From Chlorobium sp. (GTDB lineage: Bacteria; Bacteroidota; Chlorobiia; Chlorobiales; Chlorobiaceae), in assembly GCA_028282595.1 (NCBI GenBank), contig JANQHQ010000017.1, forward strand, positions 1-53,318: DNA of 53,318 bases, read 5' to 3'. A program made the translations under genes and the position numbers. The notes beneath the pieces were generated by a model, which had not been told where the DNA came from, did not search any database, and was given only the letters and a program-made list of their open reading frames with translations. Positions 35,326 to 44,526 of the stretch are shown piece after piece; the stretch's first letter is position 1; each line of letters begins with the position of its first letter.

Positions 35326-36387
35326 TCAGCAGAACAGTTTTTTAAGCTCCTCCTCATAGTTGCCCACGACCGCTTTTTTGTCGGTGACGATGCCCCGGAT
35401 GAATGTGCCGGGAGTTACATCGAAAGCGTAGTTTATTACCGGCGTGGTCGGCGTTGCGACCCGGGTGCCGAAAATGGTTCGCAGCTCGTCGGCGTCACGT
35501 TCCTCGATGGGTATCTCCGTACCGTCGCCGATGGTGATGTCGATGGTCGAAACCGGAGCGGCGATGTAGAACGGGAGATTGTGGTGATAGGCGCTGATCG
35601 CATGGGCGCAGGTTCCGATTTTGTTTGCCGTATCGCCGTTCGCGGCGATTCTGTCCGCTCCGACGATGCCGAAGTCGATCATTCCTTTCTGCATGAGGAA
35701 CGCGGAGGAGGAGTCCGAGATCGAGAAGAACGGAATGTTCTCCTTCTCCAGCTCCCAGGCTGTCAGACGCAATCCCTGCAGGAGAGGACGGCTCTCGGCC
35801 GTGATCACCTTTTCGATAAGTCCTTCCCGCCAGGCCTGCTTGATGACGCCGAGCGCCGTGCCGGAGCCGCCGGTGGCAAGGGTGCCGGTGTTGCAGTGTG
35901 TCAGGACGGTAAGTTTTCTCGTTTCAAGGGTTTCCGCCAAATCCTCCCTGATGAGCTCGACGCCGAGGCGCGCCATGTTTTCGCAGTTTTCGATCTCGTT
36001 GTCGTGGATCTTGCGCGCGGCCTCTCGCATATCCCGGAAAAGCTCCTCGAGAGAGGACGATTCGAACCGGCGCTCGAAGATTTCCTTCATGCGCGCGGTA
36101 GCGAAGAAGAGGTTGACCGCCGTGGGGCGGGAGGCCTCGACATCGGCGATGAGGCGGTTGAAATAGGCGGGAAAATCCTCCTTGCTTCCGCTGTAGCTGT
36201 TGAGGCCCAGGATCACCGTGTAACCCGCGGCTACGCCGATTAGCGGAGCGCCCCGCACCGCCAGGGTTTTGATCGCTTCGATGGCTTCCCGATGGCTGAC
36301 GGTTTTCACATACTCTTCCTTCAGCGGAAGAAAGCGCTGGTCGAGGTAGCCCAGAGTCCCGTTTTCAAAGGAGATTGCGTCGATCAT
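35326..36387 (-). CDS. mtnA: S-methyl-5-thioribose-1-phosphate isomerase
   Basis: A 353-residue eIF2B-fold isomerase of the methionine (methylthioadenosine) salvage pathway, making methylthioribulose 1-phosphate. Catalytic residues are Cys165 (LTHCNTGTLATGG) and Asp245 (VGADRIAANGDTANKIGT), with the substrate motif R45-GAPLIG. Its gene follows PNP by 25 bases, suggesting that the phosphorylase supplies its substrate. Downstream salvage genes (mtnBCD) are not in the window. Confidence 0.95.
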   Translation of the reverse strand: MIDAISFENGTLGYLDQRFLPLKEEYVKTVSHREAIEAIKTLAVRGAPLIGVAAGYTVILGLNSYSGSKEDFPAYFNRLIADVEASRPTAVNLFFATARMKEIFERRFESSSLEELFRDMREAARKIHDNEIENCENMARLGVELIREDLAETLETRKLTVLTHCNTGTLATGGSGTALGVIKQAWREGLIEKVITAESRPLLQGLRLTAWELEKENIPFFSISDSSSAFLMQKGMIDFGIVGADRIAANGDTANKIGTCAHAISAYHHNLPFYIAAPVSTIDITIGDGTEIPIEERDADELRTIFGTRVATPTTPVINYAFDVTPGTFIRGIVTDKKAVVGNYEEELKKLFC

Positions 36388-36412
36388 GCTGTGTGAGTTC
36401 TTTTGTGTTCCG

Positions 36413-37234
36413 TTAAAGTTTCTCGACGACGTTCTTGAAGATTGTCGTCATTTTCGGTTCCGCAAGGTTCGATACCTCGATGATTTCCTCGATGCTGACC
36501 GGTTGCAGGCTGTCCGGGAAGCACTCGTCCGTGATGATCGACATCCCGAACACTTCCGTACCCTGGTGGACGGCCGCGATGACCTCCGGTACGGTCGACA
36601 TGCCGACGACGTCGGCCCCGATGGTCCTGAGCATGCGGTATTCGGCCCTGGTTTCGAGGCAGGGGCCGGAAAGCGCGACATAGACGCCCCGCTGGAGCTT
36701 GATGCCGTTTTGGAGCGCGACCTCTTCCGCAAGATCGAGTATGCGCGGGGAGTAGGGTGCGCACATGTCGGGGAACCTGGGGCCGACTTCCGGATCGTTC
36801 GGCCCGATAAGCGGGTTGCCGCCGAGCAGGTTGATGTGGTCGTCGATCAGCATGATGTCGCCTTTGGCGAATCCCGGGTTCAGTCCGCCGCAGGCGTTGG
36901 TTATGCCGAGGGTCTTTACCCCGAGGTGTTTCATGACCCTGACGGGAAAGACGATCTGGTGCATGGAGTACCCTTCGTAGAAGTGGAAGCGTCCCTGCAT
37001 GGCGACCACCTTTTTGCCCGAAAGGGTTCCGAATATCAGTTTCCCGTGATGGGTTTCGACGGTTGAAATGGGGAAGTAGGGAATGTCGCCGTAATCGAGT
37101 GAAAAATCGACGTCGATTTCCTTTGCCAGGGCTCCGAGGCCCGTTCCGAGAACGATTCCTACGGGATAGTCGTCCGAGGTTTTTTTACGGATGAAGGTAA
37201 CCGCGTCCCGAATTTTTTCGCGCTGTTCGATCAT
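36413..37234 (-). CDS. Purine nucleoside phosphorylase family I (possible MTA phosphorylase)
   Basis: A 273-residue trimeric-type PNP. Phosphate and ribose blocks are GTGLG (30-34), QGRFHFYEGYS (80-90), ITNACGGLNPGF and the VVGMSTVPEVIAA block. Glu194 (GPCLETRAE) matches human PNP Glu201. At the second purine-selecting position human PNP has Asn243 (ITNKV); here it is Asp236 (ITDEC). Asp at this site favours 6-amino purines in engineered human PNP, so adenosine or methylthioadenosine may be accepted. The mtnA gene 25 bases downstream supports this. Specificity is inference; family assignment is firm. No ribosome site is seen before the ATG. Confidence 0.92.
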   Translation of the reverse strand: MIEQREKIRDAVTFIRKKTSDDYPVGIVLGTGLGALAKEIDVDFSLDYGDIPYFPISTVETHHGKLIFGTLSGKKVVAMQGRFHFYEGYSMHQIVFPVRVMKHLGVKTLGITNACGGLNPGFAKGDIMLIDDHINLLGGNPLIGPNDPEVGPRFPDMCAPYSPRILDLAEEVALQNGIKLQRGVYVALSGPCLETRAEYRMLRTIGADVVGMSTVPEVIAAVHQGTEVFGMSIITDECFPDSLQPVSIEEIIEVSNLAEPKMTTIFKNVVEKL

Positions 37235-37273
37235 GATGAGGAGATTTGAAGTTATGGTTTCTGCCGTTTATAC

Positions 37274-38491
37274 TCAGGTGAATTGATTCATGAAATCCGC
37301 AAGTTCGCCGTACACCCTTTCCAGTGTTTCGGCGCCCGGAAGGTAGACGACCCTGAAAAACCCCTCGGACGGCTCCGTTCCGAAGCCGGAGCCGTGGACG
37401 AAGAGAATCTGTTTTTCCTCGAGGAGACGGAGGACGAAATCTTCGTCCGAGGAAAACGGCAGGTGCTCGAGGTCGATCTTTCCCATGACGTAGAATGCGC
37501 CCCCGGGATGATTGCAGGTGATGCCGTCGATGGTGTTGAGCATGCGAACCGTCACGTCACGTTGGCGGTGCAGGCGCGCCATGACCCCGTCGAGATAGCC
37601 GTTATCGAGGTTTATCGCCGCCTGTATGGCGAACTGCGGCGCCATCGGTGCGCAGAGTCTCGCATCGGCCAGCTTCAGAAAAGCCTGCCGCACGTCGGGC
37701 ACGAGGTGTCCGTTGGTGATGATCATCCAGCCGACTCTCCAGCCGGGCGCCATGTAGTTTTTCGACAGGCTGTCGAAGGATATCACCGCCACGTCGCTGT
37801 CCGCGAACGTTGCGAGCGGGATGTGCGTTCCTTCGTAGACCAGCTTGTGGTACACTTCGTCCGTGATGACCAGCAGCCGGTGCCGTCGGGCGATGTCTGC
37901 CAGTTCTCTCAGGATGTGCGCGGGATAGAGCTCGCCGGTGGGGTTGTTCGGATTGATGACGACGAGAATCTTGGTCCGGGGTGTGATCCGGCGTTCGATC
38001 TCCTCCGGATCGGGCAGCCAGTCGTTTGCCGGATCGAGCCGGTAGCGCGATTCCCGTGCGTTCAGTTTGGCGATTATGGCGCTGTAAAGCGGATAGCCCG
38101 GAGCCGGACAGAGCACTTCGTCGCCGGGGTTGAGCATCGCGGTGCAGACGAGGTCGGCCGCTTCCGAGGCGCCGAAGGTGATGATGACGTCCTCGGGAGA
38201 GGTGGCGATGCCTCTCGATGCGGCATCGGCCGCTATGGCGTCTACCGCGTCCTGGCGGCCCGCCGAAGGGGCGTAGCCGTTGTTGCCCTGTTCCATAGCC
38301 ATGACGGTGGCCGCCACGAGCTCGGCCGGCGGCTGGAACCCGTAAAGAATGGGGTCACCGATATTGAGATAGGTGACCTTTTTTCCCTGTTGTTCCTGAA
38401 GAAGCGCTTTGCCGACGATGTTGCGGATGGCGTAGTGATAGTTCTGTACACGCTGGGCGGGAATGAAAACCGGTGAGTTGGAGTAGGGCAT
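37274..38491 (-). CDS. Class I/II aminotransferase (AlaA/AspC-like)
   Basis: A PLP-dependent aminotransferase of about 405 residues. The cofactor motifs are FGASEAADLV, VVINPNNPTGELYP (Asn), DEVYHKLVYEG and SFDSLSKNYMAPGWRVGWM, where the lysine of SLSKNY forms the Schiff base and the following Arg binds the phosphate. Sequence style is close to AlaA-type alanine aminotransferases. The ATG at 38491 (MPYSNSPVF) is preferred over a longer frame. It lies 39 bases upstream of PNP; as methionine salvage ends with a transamination, a link to PNP-mtnA is possible but unproven. Confidence 0.9.
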   Translation of the reverse strand: MPYSNSPVFIPAQRVQNYHYAIRNIVGKALLQEQQGKKVTYLNIGDPILYGFQPPAELVAATVMAMEQGNNGYAPSAGRQDAVDAIAADAASRGIATSPEDVIITFGASEAADLVCTAMLNPGDEVLCPAPGYPLYSAIIAKLNARESRYRLDPANDWLPDPEEIERRITPRTKILVVINPNNPTGELYPAHILRELADIARRHRLLVITDEVYHKLVYEGTHIPLATFADSDVAVISFDSLSKNYMAPGWRVGWMIITNGHLVPDVRQAFLKLADARLCAPMAPQFAIQAAINLDNGYLDGVMARLHRQRDVTVRMLNTIDGITCNHPGGAFYVMGKIDLEHLPFSSDEDFVLRLLEEKQILFVHGSGFGTEPSEGFFRVVYLPGAETLERVYGELADFMNQFT

Positions 38492-38657
38492 ATGGTTCGA
38501 AACGCAGGCGTTATAAGCTTGGTACAGAGATGTTCGCCATTCCGGCGGCCGTCGCCCGCACAAGAGAATCACAGAATAGCCAATCCCCTAATATAAATTC
38601 CGCAGTCGATCCTTTCAAATCTGACAGGCTTTCGGACGGCGGGCCGCGACATGAGGC

Positions 38658-39347
38658 TCAGCGCGCCCCGAAGATCGCCGTACCGATCCGGATCAGGGTG
38701 GCGCCCTCCTCGATGGCGATGTCGAAGTCCTGGCTCATACCCATCGACAGCTCCGTCAGCGCTTCTGGGTCCGGCGCCTGCGTGCGGAGCTCCTTCAGAA
38801 GCGACGCGAGCAGGCGGAACTCCCTGCGGGCCTGTTCCCTGTCGGGTGATGCTATGGTCATGAGCCCCCTCAGGCGGATGCCCGGCAGGGAGAAAAAGCG
38901 GTGGGCCGACGAGAGGAGCTCGCCGGGAGCGAGACCGAACTTCGTCGTTTCCCCGGAAGTATTGATTTCCAGCAGATAATCGACCGTGAGTCCGGCGCGG
39001 ACCGCGCGTTTCGAAAGCTCTTCGGCGCTTCTGGGACTGTCGATGCTGTGCACCATGCAGACCTTGTCGACAAGGAACTTCACCTTGTTCGTCTGAAGGT
39101 GTCCGATAAAATGCCACCGGACGGGAAGGCCCGTGAGCTCTTCGGACCGCTGTTTTTCAATGAATTCCTGCACGTAGCTTTCGCCGATATCCGACTGACC
39201 CGCTTCGAAAGCCTGCCCGACAAGGGCGGCGGGTTTTGTTTTCGATACCGCTATCAGGCGGACCTCGCCGGGGTCTCTGCCCGCCTTCGCGCAGGCTTCG
39301 CGGATCGCACCCCTGACAGCCGAAAGATTTTCCGCTATGGAGCTCAT
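38658..39347 (-). CDS. YggS-family PLP homeostasis protein
   Basis: A 229-residue alanine-racemase-fold protein that binds PLP without known catalysis and keeps B6 and amino-acid pools balanced. Family motifs: VRLIAVSKTKPA (PLP lysine), IGESYVQEFIEK, WHFIGHLQTNKVKFL, IDSPRSAEEL, LRGLMTIAS and LSMGMSQDFDIAIEEGATLIRIGTAIFG. It starts nine bases after the cyclophilin stop. Confidence 0.95.
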   Translation of the reverse strand: MSSIAENLSAVRGAIREACAKAGRDPGEVRLIAVSKTKPAALVGQAFEAGQSDIGESYVQEFIEKQRSEELTGLPVRWHFIGHLQTNKVKFLVDKVCMVHSIDSPRSAEELSKRAVRAGLTVDYLLEINTSGETTKFGLAPGELLSSAHRFFSLPGIRLRGLMTIASPDREQARREFRLLASLLKELRTQAPDPEALTELSMGMSQDFDIAIEEGATLIRIGTAIFGAR

Positions 39348-39356
39348 GCCCGTCTC

Positions 39357-39848
39357 TTATTGTTGTTCGACGAGTTCGACGGTCTCGATGGTTACCGGTT
39401 CGACGGGGTTGTCGCTACCGTCGGTTTTGACCGCGGCGATCGCGTCGACGACATCCATGCCGTTCGTCACCTTGCCGAAAACGGTATACTCTCCATTGAG
39501 AAAGCCGTTGTCGGCCTGGTTGATGTAGAACTGGCTGCCGGATGACGCCTTCTGCGGATTGTTGTCCCGTGCGGCGGCAAGCGTTCCCCTTGCGTTGGGA
39601 TGAATGATTTCGGCGGGAATGCGGTAATCGGGTCCCCCTGTTCCGTGCAGCATGCGGTTATCGTCGTTCCGGGAGAGGGGGTCGCCGGTCTGGATCATGA
39701 AACCGTCGATGACCCGGTGAAAGCGTATGCCGTCGTAGTAGTTTTCGCTGGCCAGCTTCGTGAAATTGTCCCTGTGCTGCGGTGTGTCGTCGTAGAGCGA
39801 GACGGTGATGTCGCCCAGGGATGTCTTGATGGTGCAGATGTGTGGCAT
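39357..39848 (-). CDS. Cyclophilin-type peptidyl-prolyl isomerase
   Basis: A 163-residue cytoplasmic cyclophilin without signal peptide. Active-site blocks: IRFHRVIDGFMIQTGDP (catalytic Arg), GSQFYIN, and NGEYTVFGKVTNGMDVVD. The start MPHICTIKTSLGD is chosen; the open frame upstream overlaps the YfgM-like gene. It lies 32 bases after that gene and may be cotranscribed with it. Confidence 0.95.
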   Translation of the reverse strand: MPHICTIKTSLGDITVSLYDDTPQHRDNFTKLASENYYDGIRFHRVIDGFMIQTGDPLSRNDDNRMLHGTGGPDYRIPAEIIHPNARGTLAAARDNNPQKASSGSQFYINQADNGFLNGEYTVFGKVTNGMDVVDAIAAVKTDGSDNPVEPVTIETVELVEQQ

Positions 39849-39880
39849 GGTTTTGCAGGTGTTTGTTTTCCGGTTCTCCG

Positions 39881-40594
39881 TCAAAGCTGGACCGTTCCCG
39901 TGATCGGCGCGAGGGAAAGCAGGAGCGCACGGGATTTCGCGGTCGAGGCGTAACCGGGATACTCCCTGATGACGGTCACGCACAGTTCGGCAGCCTGTTT
40001 CTCCTCGCCCGCGGCGATAAGGGCGTCGGCGGCTTCCGTGAGGTAGAGCGCCTTAAGGGCTGGATTGAATGCGGTTTCGGCCGCTTTCCGGAACGCGTCG
40101 GCAGCGTTTGCAAACTCCTGTTTTTTCAGGAGGCTCGCCCCTTCGCCGGCCCTGGCGGCGGCGGAAAGATCCCCTTTTCCGTCGGTCCGGGAGCGGTAGG
40201 CCTGCAGTGCCGCGTCGGTTTCGCCGAGTGCGAGGTAGCACTCCCCGGCCATGATGCCGGCGAACTTCCCGCCGGAGGTGGATCGATACGTTTCCGAAAT
40301 CTCCCGCAAGCCCTTGAGCTCGTTGTCGCCGTTCAGGGCCCTGGAAAGATCGCCCTGCTCCATGACCGACACCGCGGCGTCGACCAGCAGCGATGCCGTT
40401 TGTTCGGAGGACTGCCGTTCTTGCTGCAGAAAGATCACCGCTCCGGCAACGGCGACGAACGCTACGACCGCAGCGATGATGGTGTTTTTATTGAAGATGA
40501 AAAAGTCGAGCAGGCGCTCGATTTTTTCGGAATGGCCGTTATCCTCCGGGACCGGCGGTTGCTCTCCTCCTGTTTTCGGGAAACTGTCGTTCAT
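39881..40594 (-). CDS. YfgM-like membrane-anchored TPR protein
   Basis: A 237-residue protein with a short cytosolic N-terminus, one transmembrane helix (about 37-57, NTIIAAVVAFVAVAGAVIFL) and periplasmic helical repeats (GKFAGIMAGECYLALGETDAALQAY, AARAGEGASLLKKQEFANAADAFRKA). This architecture matches YfgM, an ancillary SecYEG subunit that works with the chaperone PpiD. Identification rests on topology rather than strong motifs. The adjacent isomerase gene is a soluble cyclophilin, not PpiD. Confidence 0.75.
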   Translation of the reverse strand: MNDSFPKTGGEQPPVPEDNGHSEKIERLLDFFIFNKNTIIAAVVAFVAVAGAVIFLQQERQSSEQTASLLVDAAVSVMEQGDLSRALNGDNELKGLREISETYRSTSGGKFAGIMAGECYLALGETDAALQAYRSRTDGKGDLSAAARAGEGASLLKKQEFANAADAFRKAAETAFNPALKALYLTEAADALIAAGEEKQAAELCVTVIREYPGYASTAKSRALLLSLAPITGTVQL

Positions 40595-40659
40595 GTCGCG
40601 TTCAATGGTTTTTCTGTTCGGGACGATCGAAACTCAACCTACAGAAGTCGAGATGTTTT

Positions 40660-41469
40660 TCAAAACGACCCGCCCGGTTTTTCGTCCGGCCTTCCGCTTC
40701 CGCCGGGAATCGCGAACAGTGTGAACGCGTTCTCTGCGATCCGTGCGGCGGCCTCTTCCAACCCGAGTTCCTTGATCGCCGCTATCTTCTCCGCGACGAG
40801 CCGGACATGGGCGGGCTCGTTGCGTTTTCCCCTGAAGGGAACCGGTGCGAGGTAGGGGGCGTCCGTCTCCGTGAGAAGGTGCTGTATGTCGATCTGCCGG
40901 ACGACCTCCGGCAGCGACGATTTCCTGTAGGTGAGGGTTCCCGGAATGGAAAGGCTGAACCCCAGTCCGATGCATTCGCGCGCAATCGAGGTATCGCCGG
41001 AAAAACAGTGCATGATGCCGCGCAGATTCGAGGCTTGTTCCTCCCGGAGGATTTTCAGGGTGTCGTTCCAGGCGTCGCGGCTGTGAATGACCGCCGGAAG
41101 ATCGAGCCGCACGGCCATGCGGAGCATCGCCCGGAAAGCCTCCTGCTGATGTTCCCGACAGACGGGCGTGTAATGGTAGTCGAGCCCGATCTCTCCTATA
41201 CCGACAACCTTCGGGTTCCCTGTCAGCCTCTCGAGCTCCGCGAAGGTTTCCTCATCCAGGGGCTCCCTGGCTTCGTACGGGTGCAGTCCCACGGTCGAAT
41301 AGACGAACGAGTGGGCGCGGGACAACGCTATGGAGCGTCTGCTGGTTTCGCAGTCGATGCCGGGGTCGATGACCAGCGAGACCCCGTTTCGGAGCAGACG
41401 GCGGACGACCTCGTCGCGGTCGTCGTCGAATTCCGGGAAGGAGAGATGGGAATGGACGTCGGTGAACAT
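40660..41469 (-). CDS. tatD: TatD-family metal-dependent deoxyribonuclease
   Basis: A 269-residue amidohydrolase-fold hydrolase. Metal ligands lie in DVHSHLSF (His6, His8), GEIGLDYHY, VIHSRDAW, MHCFSGD and TETDAPYLAP. Family members act as 3'-5' exonucleases on DNA or RNA. The ATG at 41469 is preferred because it matches the family N-terminus and lies 13 bases after the lspA stop. Confidence 0.93.
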   Translation of the reverse strand: MFTDVHSHLSFPEFDDDRDEVVRRLLRNGVSLVIDPGIDCETSRRSIALSRAHSFVYSTVGLHPYEAREPLDEETFAELERLTGNPKVVGIGEIGLDYHYTPVCREHQQEAFRAMLRMAVRLDLPAVIHSRDAWNDTLKILREEQASNLRGIMHCFSGDTSIARECIGLGFSLSIPGTLTYRKSSLPEVVRQIDIQHLLTETDAPYLAPVPFRGKRNEPAHVRLVAEKIAAIKELGLEEAAARIAENAFTLFAIPGGSGRPDEKPGGSF

Positions 41470-41482
41470 GCTCGGGGTTCGT

Positions 41483-41965
41483 TCAGCGCTCGTTGAAAAC
41501 GGTCCGGTACCGGAAGAGAAGAATGCAGGCTCCGATTGTGATCGCCGAGTCGGCGAGGTTGAAAACCGGCCAGAGAGAGACCCATGTCCCGAAAAGGTAG
41601 CCTTTGTAAAGGTCGAGATGGATGAAATCCACGACGCTTCCAACGGTTGCCCGGTCGATGAGGTTGCCGATGCCGCCTCCCAGTATCAGGCCGAACGTGA
41701 CGAGAAAGAGCGGTTGACGGTTTTTCGAAAAATACACGAAAAGCAGCAGGGCGGCGAGAATCAGGGCGGTTACGGTCACGAGGATCGTTTGCGGGCCGAG
41801 CGAGACGCCGAAAGCGATTCCGGTGTTTTCGGCGTAGGTCAGCTTGAGCCAGTCGGCTATCAGGGCGATGCTTCCCGTGTTTTCCGCAAGGTGGCGGACG
41901 GCGAGCTGTTTTGTCAACTGGTCGAGAATGACGATCAAGAGTGCGGTGGCGGCGAAAAGGATCAT
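41483..41965 (-). CDS. lspA: Lipoprotein signal peptidase II
   Basis: A 160-residue membrane aspartyl protease that removes signal peptides from prolipoproteins. Four transmembrane segments and the conserved blocks DQLTK, AENTGIAFG, GGGIGNLIDR, GSVVDFIHL (Asp113) and FNLADSAITIG (Asp139) are present; the two aspartates are the catalytic pair. The gap of 177 bases to aroE upstream holds nothing recognisable. Confidence 0.96.
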   Translation of the reverse strand: MILFAATALLIVILDQLTKQLAVRHLAENTGSIALIADWLKLTYAENTGIAFGVSLGPQTILVTVTALILAALLLFVYFSKNRQPLFLVTFGLILGGGIGNLIDRATVGSVVDFIHLDLYKGYLFGTWVSLWPVFNLADSAITIGACILLFRYRTVFNER

Positions 41966-42142
41966 ATCCGGGTGTCGCGTTTCTGATTCGGTGAAAACCG
42001 GCAGGCTGTTTCGGGACGGCCGTCGACGACTTCCCGGACGAGCTGTGCGGCCGGTTTTTCAGGCTGTAGCAATGTACTGCCGGAAGAGCGTTTTTTCAAG
42101 CGGTTCCGCAGGGCGTTTCCCTTCGCTGCGCACAGCGGTCGT

Positions 42143-43036
42143 TCAGGACTTCCGGTTTCCGGACTCGAGCACCGCGAGGACCCTAGGCCTGATTTCATCG
42201 GTCGGCATGGTTTCTCCCGTCCAGATGCTGAAGGATTTTGCGGCCTGGGCCAGAAGCATGTCGATCCCGGGGATCGTCGCCGCACCCGCTTCGCGGGCCA
42301 TCTCGAGAAGGGGGGTTTGCACCGGGTTGTATACCATGTCGAATACAACCTGTCCCTTGTGGATGGCCCCGGTGCCGGAGGGGACGATACAGTTGTCGAA
42401 TCCCAGGGCAAAACCTTTCGTGCCGACCGGCGTTGCGTTGAGGACCAGCGAGCATTGCCGGAGGGCTGCGTAATCGTCCGCCGGGCGGATCACGAGAGGG
42501 ATGCCGGTTTCGGAATGTTCGAGCGCTGTTTCGAGCTGCAGGCCTTTTTTCCGGTCCCTGACGAACAGGTTGATCGCCGAAGGGCGGACGGAACGCCGCA
42601 GTGCCTCGACCGCCGCCAGGGCTGCACCGCCGTTTCCGAAAATGCCGGCCGGTTTTCCGCAAAGCGAGCCGGCGTAAGGCCCCAGGGGCCCCGATACCCC
42701 CTCGATGTCGGTATTGTAACCGCTGAGCCGCCCGTTCCGGTTGACGATGGTGTTGACCGCGCCGGTGGCGCGGGCCTCGGAAGAGAGGTCGTCCATGCAG
42801 GCGACGACCGTCCGCTTGTAGGGAATTGTAACGTTGAAGCCGGCGATGCCCAGCGCTCTGGCTCCGTCCAGCGCCGCGGGTATCAGTTCGGGCGATTCGA
42901 TGTTGAAGACGGTGTAGTACAACGGCAACCGCAGCATGGCGGCCGCCGTGTTGTGTATGAAGGGCGAACAGGAATAATCGACGTTTCTGCCGATCAGCCC
43001 CAGGATTTTGCCCGGGGCGTTTGCAGGTTCAGGCAT
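42143..43036 (-). CDS. aroE: Shikimate dehydrogenase
   Basis: A 297-residue NADPH-dependent enzyme of aromatic amino acid synthesis. Substrate motifs: Ser22 and Ser24 in YSCSPFIHN, catalytic Lys74 in NVTIPYKR, Asp110 in GYNTDIEG. The NADPH-binding glycine motif is FGNGGAALAAVEAL. The ATG at 43036 follows the TPR gene stop by 11 bases, so the two are probably cotranscribed. Confidence 0.95.
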   Translation of the reverse strand: MPEPANAPGKILGLIGRNVDYSCSPFIHNTAAAMLRLPLYYTVFNIESPELIPAALDGARALGIAGFNVTIPYKRTVVACMDDLSSEARATGAVNTIVNRNGRLSGYNTDIEGVSGPLGPYAGSLCGKPAGIFGNGGAALAAVEALRRSVRPSAINLFVRDRKKGLQLETALEHSETGIPLVIRPADDYAALRQCSLVLNATPVGTKGFALGFDNCIVPSGTGAIHKGQVVFDMVYNPVQTPLLEMAREAGAATIPGIDMLLAQAAKSFSIWTGETMPTDEIRPRVLAVLESGNRKS

Positions 43037-43047
43037 CGAAGGCTCGT

Positions 43048-44448
43048 TTACACGATTCCGAGAATTTTGCGGACGGCGTCCTGCTGGTACAGTTCCGGAA
43101 AGGTGTTTTCGAAAAGCTGCTTCTTTTCGGGATCGATCGTAAACGCCTGCTGGAGGGCGTCGATGGTGCTTTTCTTGTCGCCGAGCGCGAAGTAGGTCGC
43201 CGCTATTTCGAAGTGCGCCTCGGCCGAGTGGGGCTGAAGCTCTATGGAGCGTTCGAGTGCGGTGATCGATTCGTTGAAGAGCCCGGATTCGCGAAGTACG
43301 AGAGCGAAATCGACCCATATCTGGGGCGAGGCCGAATCGATCGACACAATGTCGCGGTAGGTCTCTATCGAGAGATCGAGACGTTCCTGGTTATAGAAAA
43401 TCTCCGCCTTCAACTGCAGGAAGTCGGTCGAGTCGGGCATGTGCCGCAGCGCGGTATCGATGGCTTTCAGCGCCTCCTCGTACTCCTGCATCGCTTCGTG
43501 GCAGCAGGAAAGCGCGAACCAGGCGTCCGTGAAATCCGGCTTGAGTTCGGTGCAGCGCCGGTAGTGGGCTATCGCCTCGGCATACTTTTCGAGCTCTTCA
43601 TACGCGATGCCCAGATTGTAGAGCGCGTTGATGTCGTCAGGCTCGAATTCAAGCGTTTTCCTGTAGCTTTCGGCCGCGTCCTCGACCTTGCCCGTGATGG
43701 CGAGAACATTCGCCCGGTTGTACCAGGCGGAACTGAAATCGTCGGCGATGGCGATGGCCATGTCGTAGGATTCCAGCGCTTCGTCGTATTTTTTCAACTT
43801 GCTGAGCACAAGCCCGTTGTTGTACCACGCGTTGACGTTATACGGATCCTGGTCGATGGTTTTACGGTAGCATGCGGAACTCTCTTCGAGCTTGCCCAGC
43901 ACATCCTTGCAGAAGGCGAGCTCGTACCACGCCTCCGTGAATTCGGAGTCGGCGGCAAGGCATTTTTCAAGGTTCTTTTCGGCGTCGCCGTAGCGCTCCA
44001 GTTTCTGGAGTATGAGGCCGCGATAGAAGAACGCTTCCTTCTCGAGCGTCGAGTCTATGACGATACTGTCGAGCTGTTCGAGCGCGATATGGTAGTCCGC
44101 GATATTGAAATGCGAGAGCGCGAGGTTCAGCTGCATTTCACTGTCGGCCGGGCTCAGCACCGTCGCTTTCCTGAATGCCGAGGTCGCGTCGTCGAAAAAG
44201 CCGTTTATGGTAAGGCAATTGCCCAGATGGTACCACGCCTCCGTATTGTAGGGCGCTGTTTTCGCCAGATGACGGGCAACCTTCAGGGCGTCCCGATGCT
44301 TGCCCTCCTCGTTGAGCTGGTTGATTATCTCTATCAGCTCTTCAGTGTCGTATATGGATCTGAGGTCTATATCGTCAAGCTGAATTTTTCTGAAGAAACC
44401 GTTCGATTCGTTACTGCCACCTTCATCAAAGAAGTCGAGGAAGCTCAT
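43048..44448 (-). CDS. Tetratricopeptide-repeat protein
   Basis: A 466-residue protein made almost entirely of about eleven TPR units (for example AWYHLGNCLTINGFFDDATSAFRKA, AWYNNGLVLSKLKKYDEALESYDMA, ALYNLGIAYEELEKYAEAIAHYRRC). No signal peptide or membrane helix is seen, so a cytoplasmic scaffold is likely. An acidic N-terminal segment of about 50 residues precedes the repeats. Proteins of this type are common in Chlorobi/Bacteroidetes; the partner is unknown. It lies between uvrC and aroE, with a palindromic site upstream. Confidence 0.92.
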   Translation of the reverse strand: MSFLDFFDEGGSNESNGFFRKIQLDDIDLRSIYDTEELIEIINQLNEEGKHRDALKVARHLAKTAPYNTEAWYHLGNCLTINGFFDDATSAFRKATVLSPADSEMQLNLALSHFNIADYHIALEQLDSIVIDSTLEKEAFFYRGLILQKLERYGDAEKNLEKCLAADSEFTEAWYELAFCKDVLGKLEESSACYRKTIDQDPYNVNAWYNNGLVLSKLKKYDEALESYDMAIAIADDFSSAWYNRANVLAITGKVEDAAESYRKTLEFEPDDINALYNLGIAYEELEKYAEAIAHYRRCTELKPDFTDAWFALSCCHEAMQEYEEALKAIDTALRHMPDSTDFLQLKAEIFYNQERLDLSIETYRDIVSIDSASPQIWVDFALVLRESGLFNESITALERSIELQPHSAEAHFEIAATYFALGDKKSTIDALQQAFTIDPEKKQLFENTFPELYQQDAVRKILGIV

Positions 44449-44526
44449 AAAAGTGGTATATGTGTTCTTCGTTATCCTGTCGGATCTGTGACTGAATCAA
44501 TATACGAGATTTTTTGAATAATTACC

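Noticed and set aside
35052..35345. Plus-strand 97-codon frame upstream of the hybrid kinase
   Set aside because: Runs through a perfect terminator and into the antisense of mtnA; no similarity or ribosome site.
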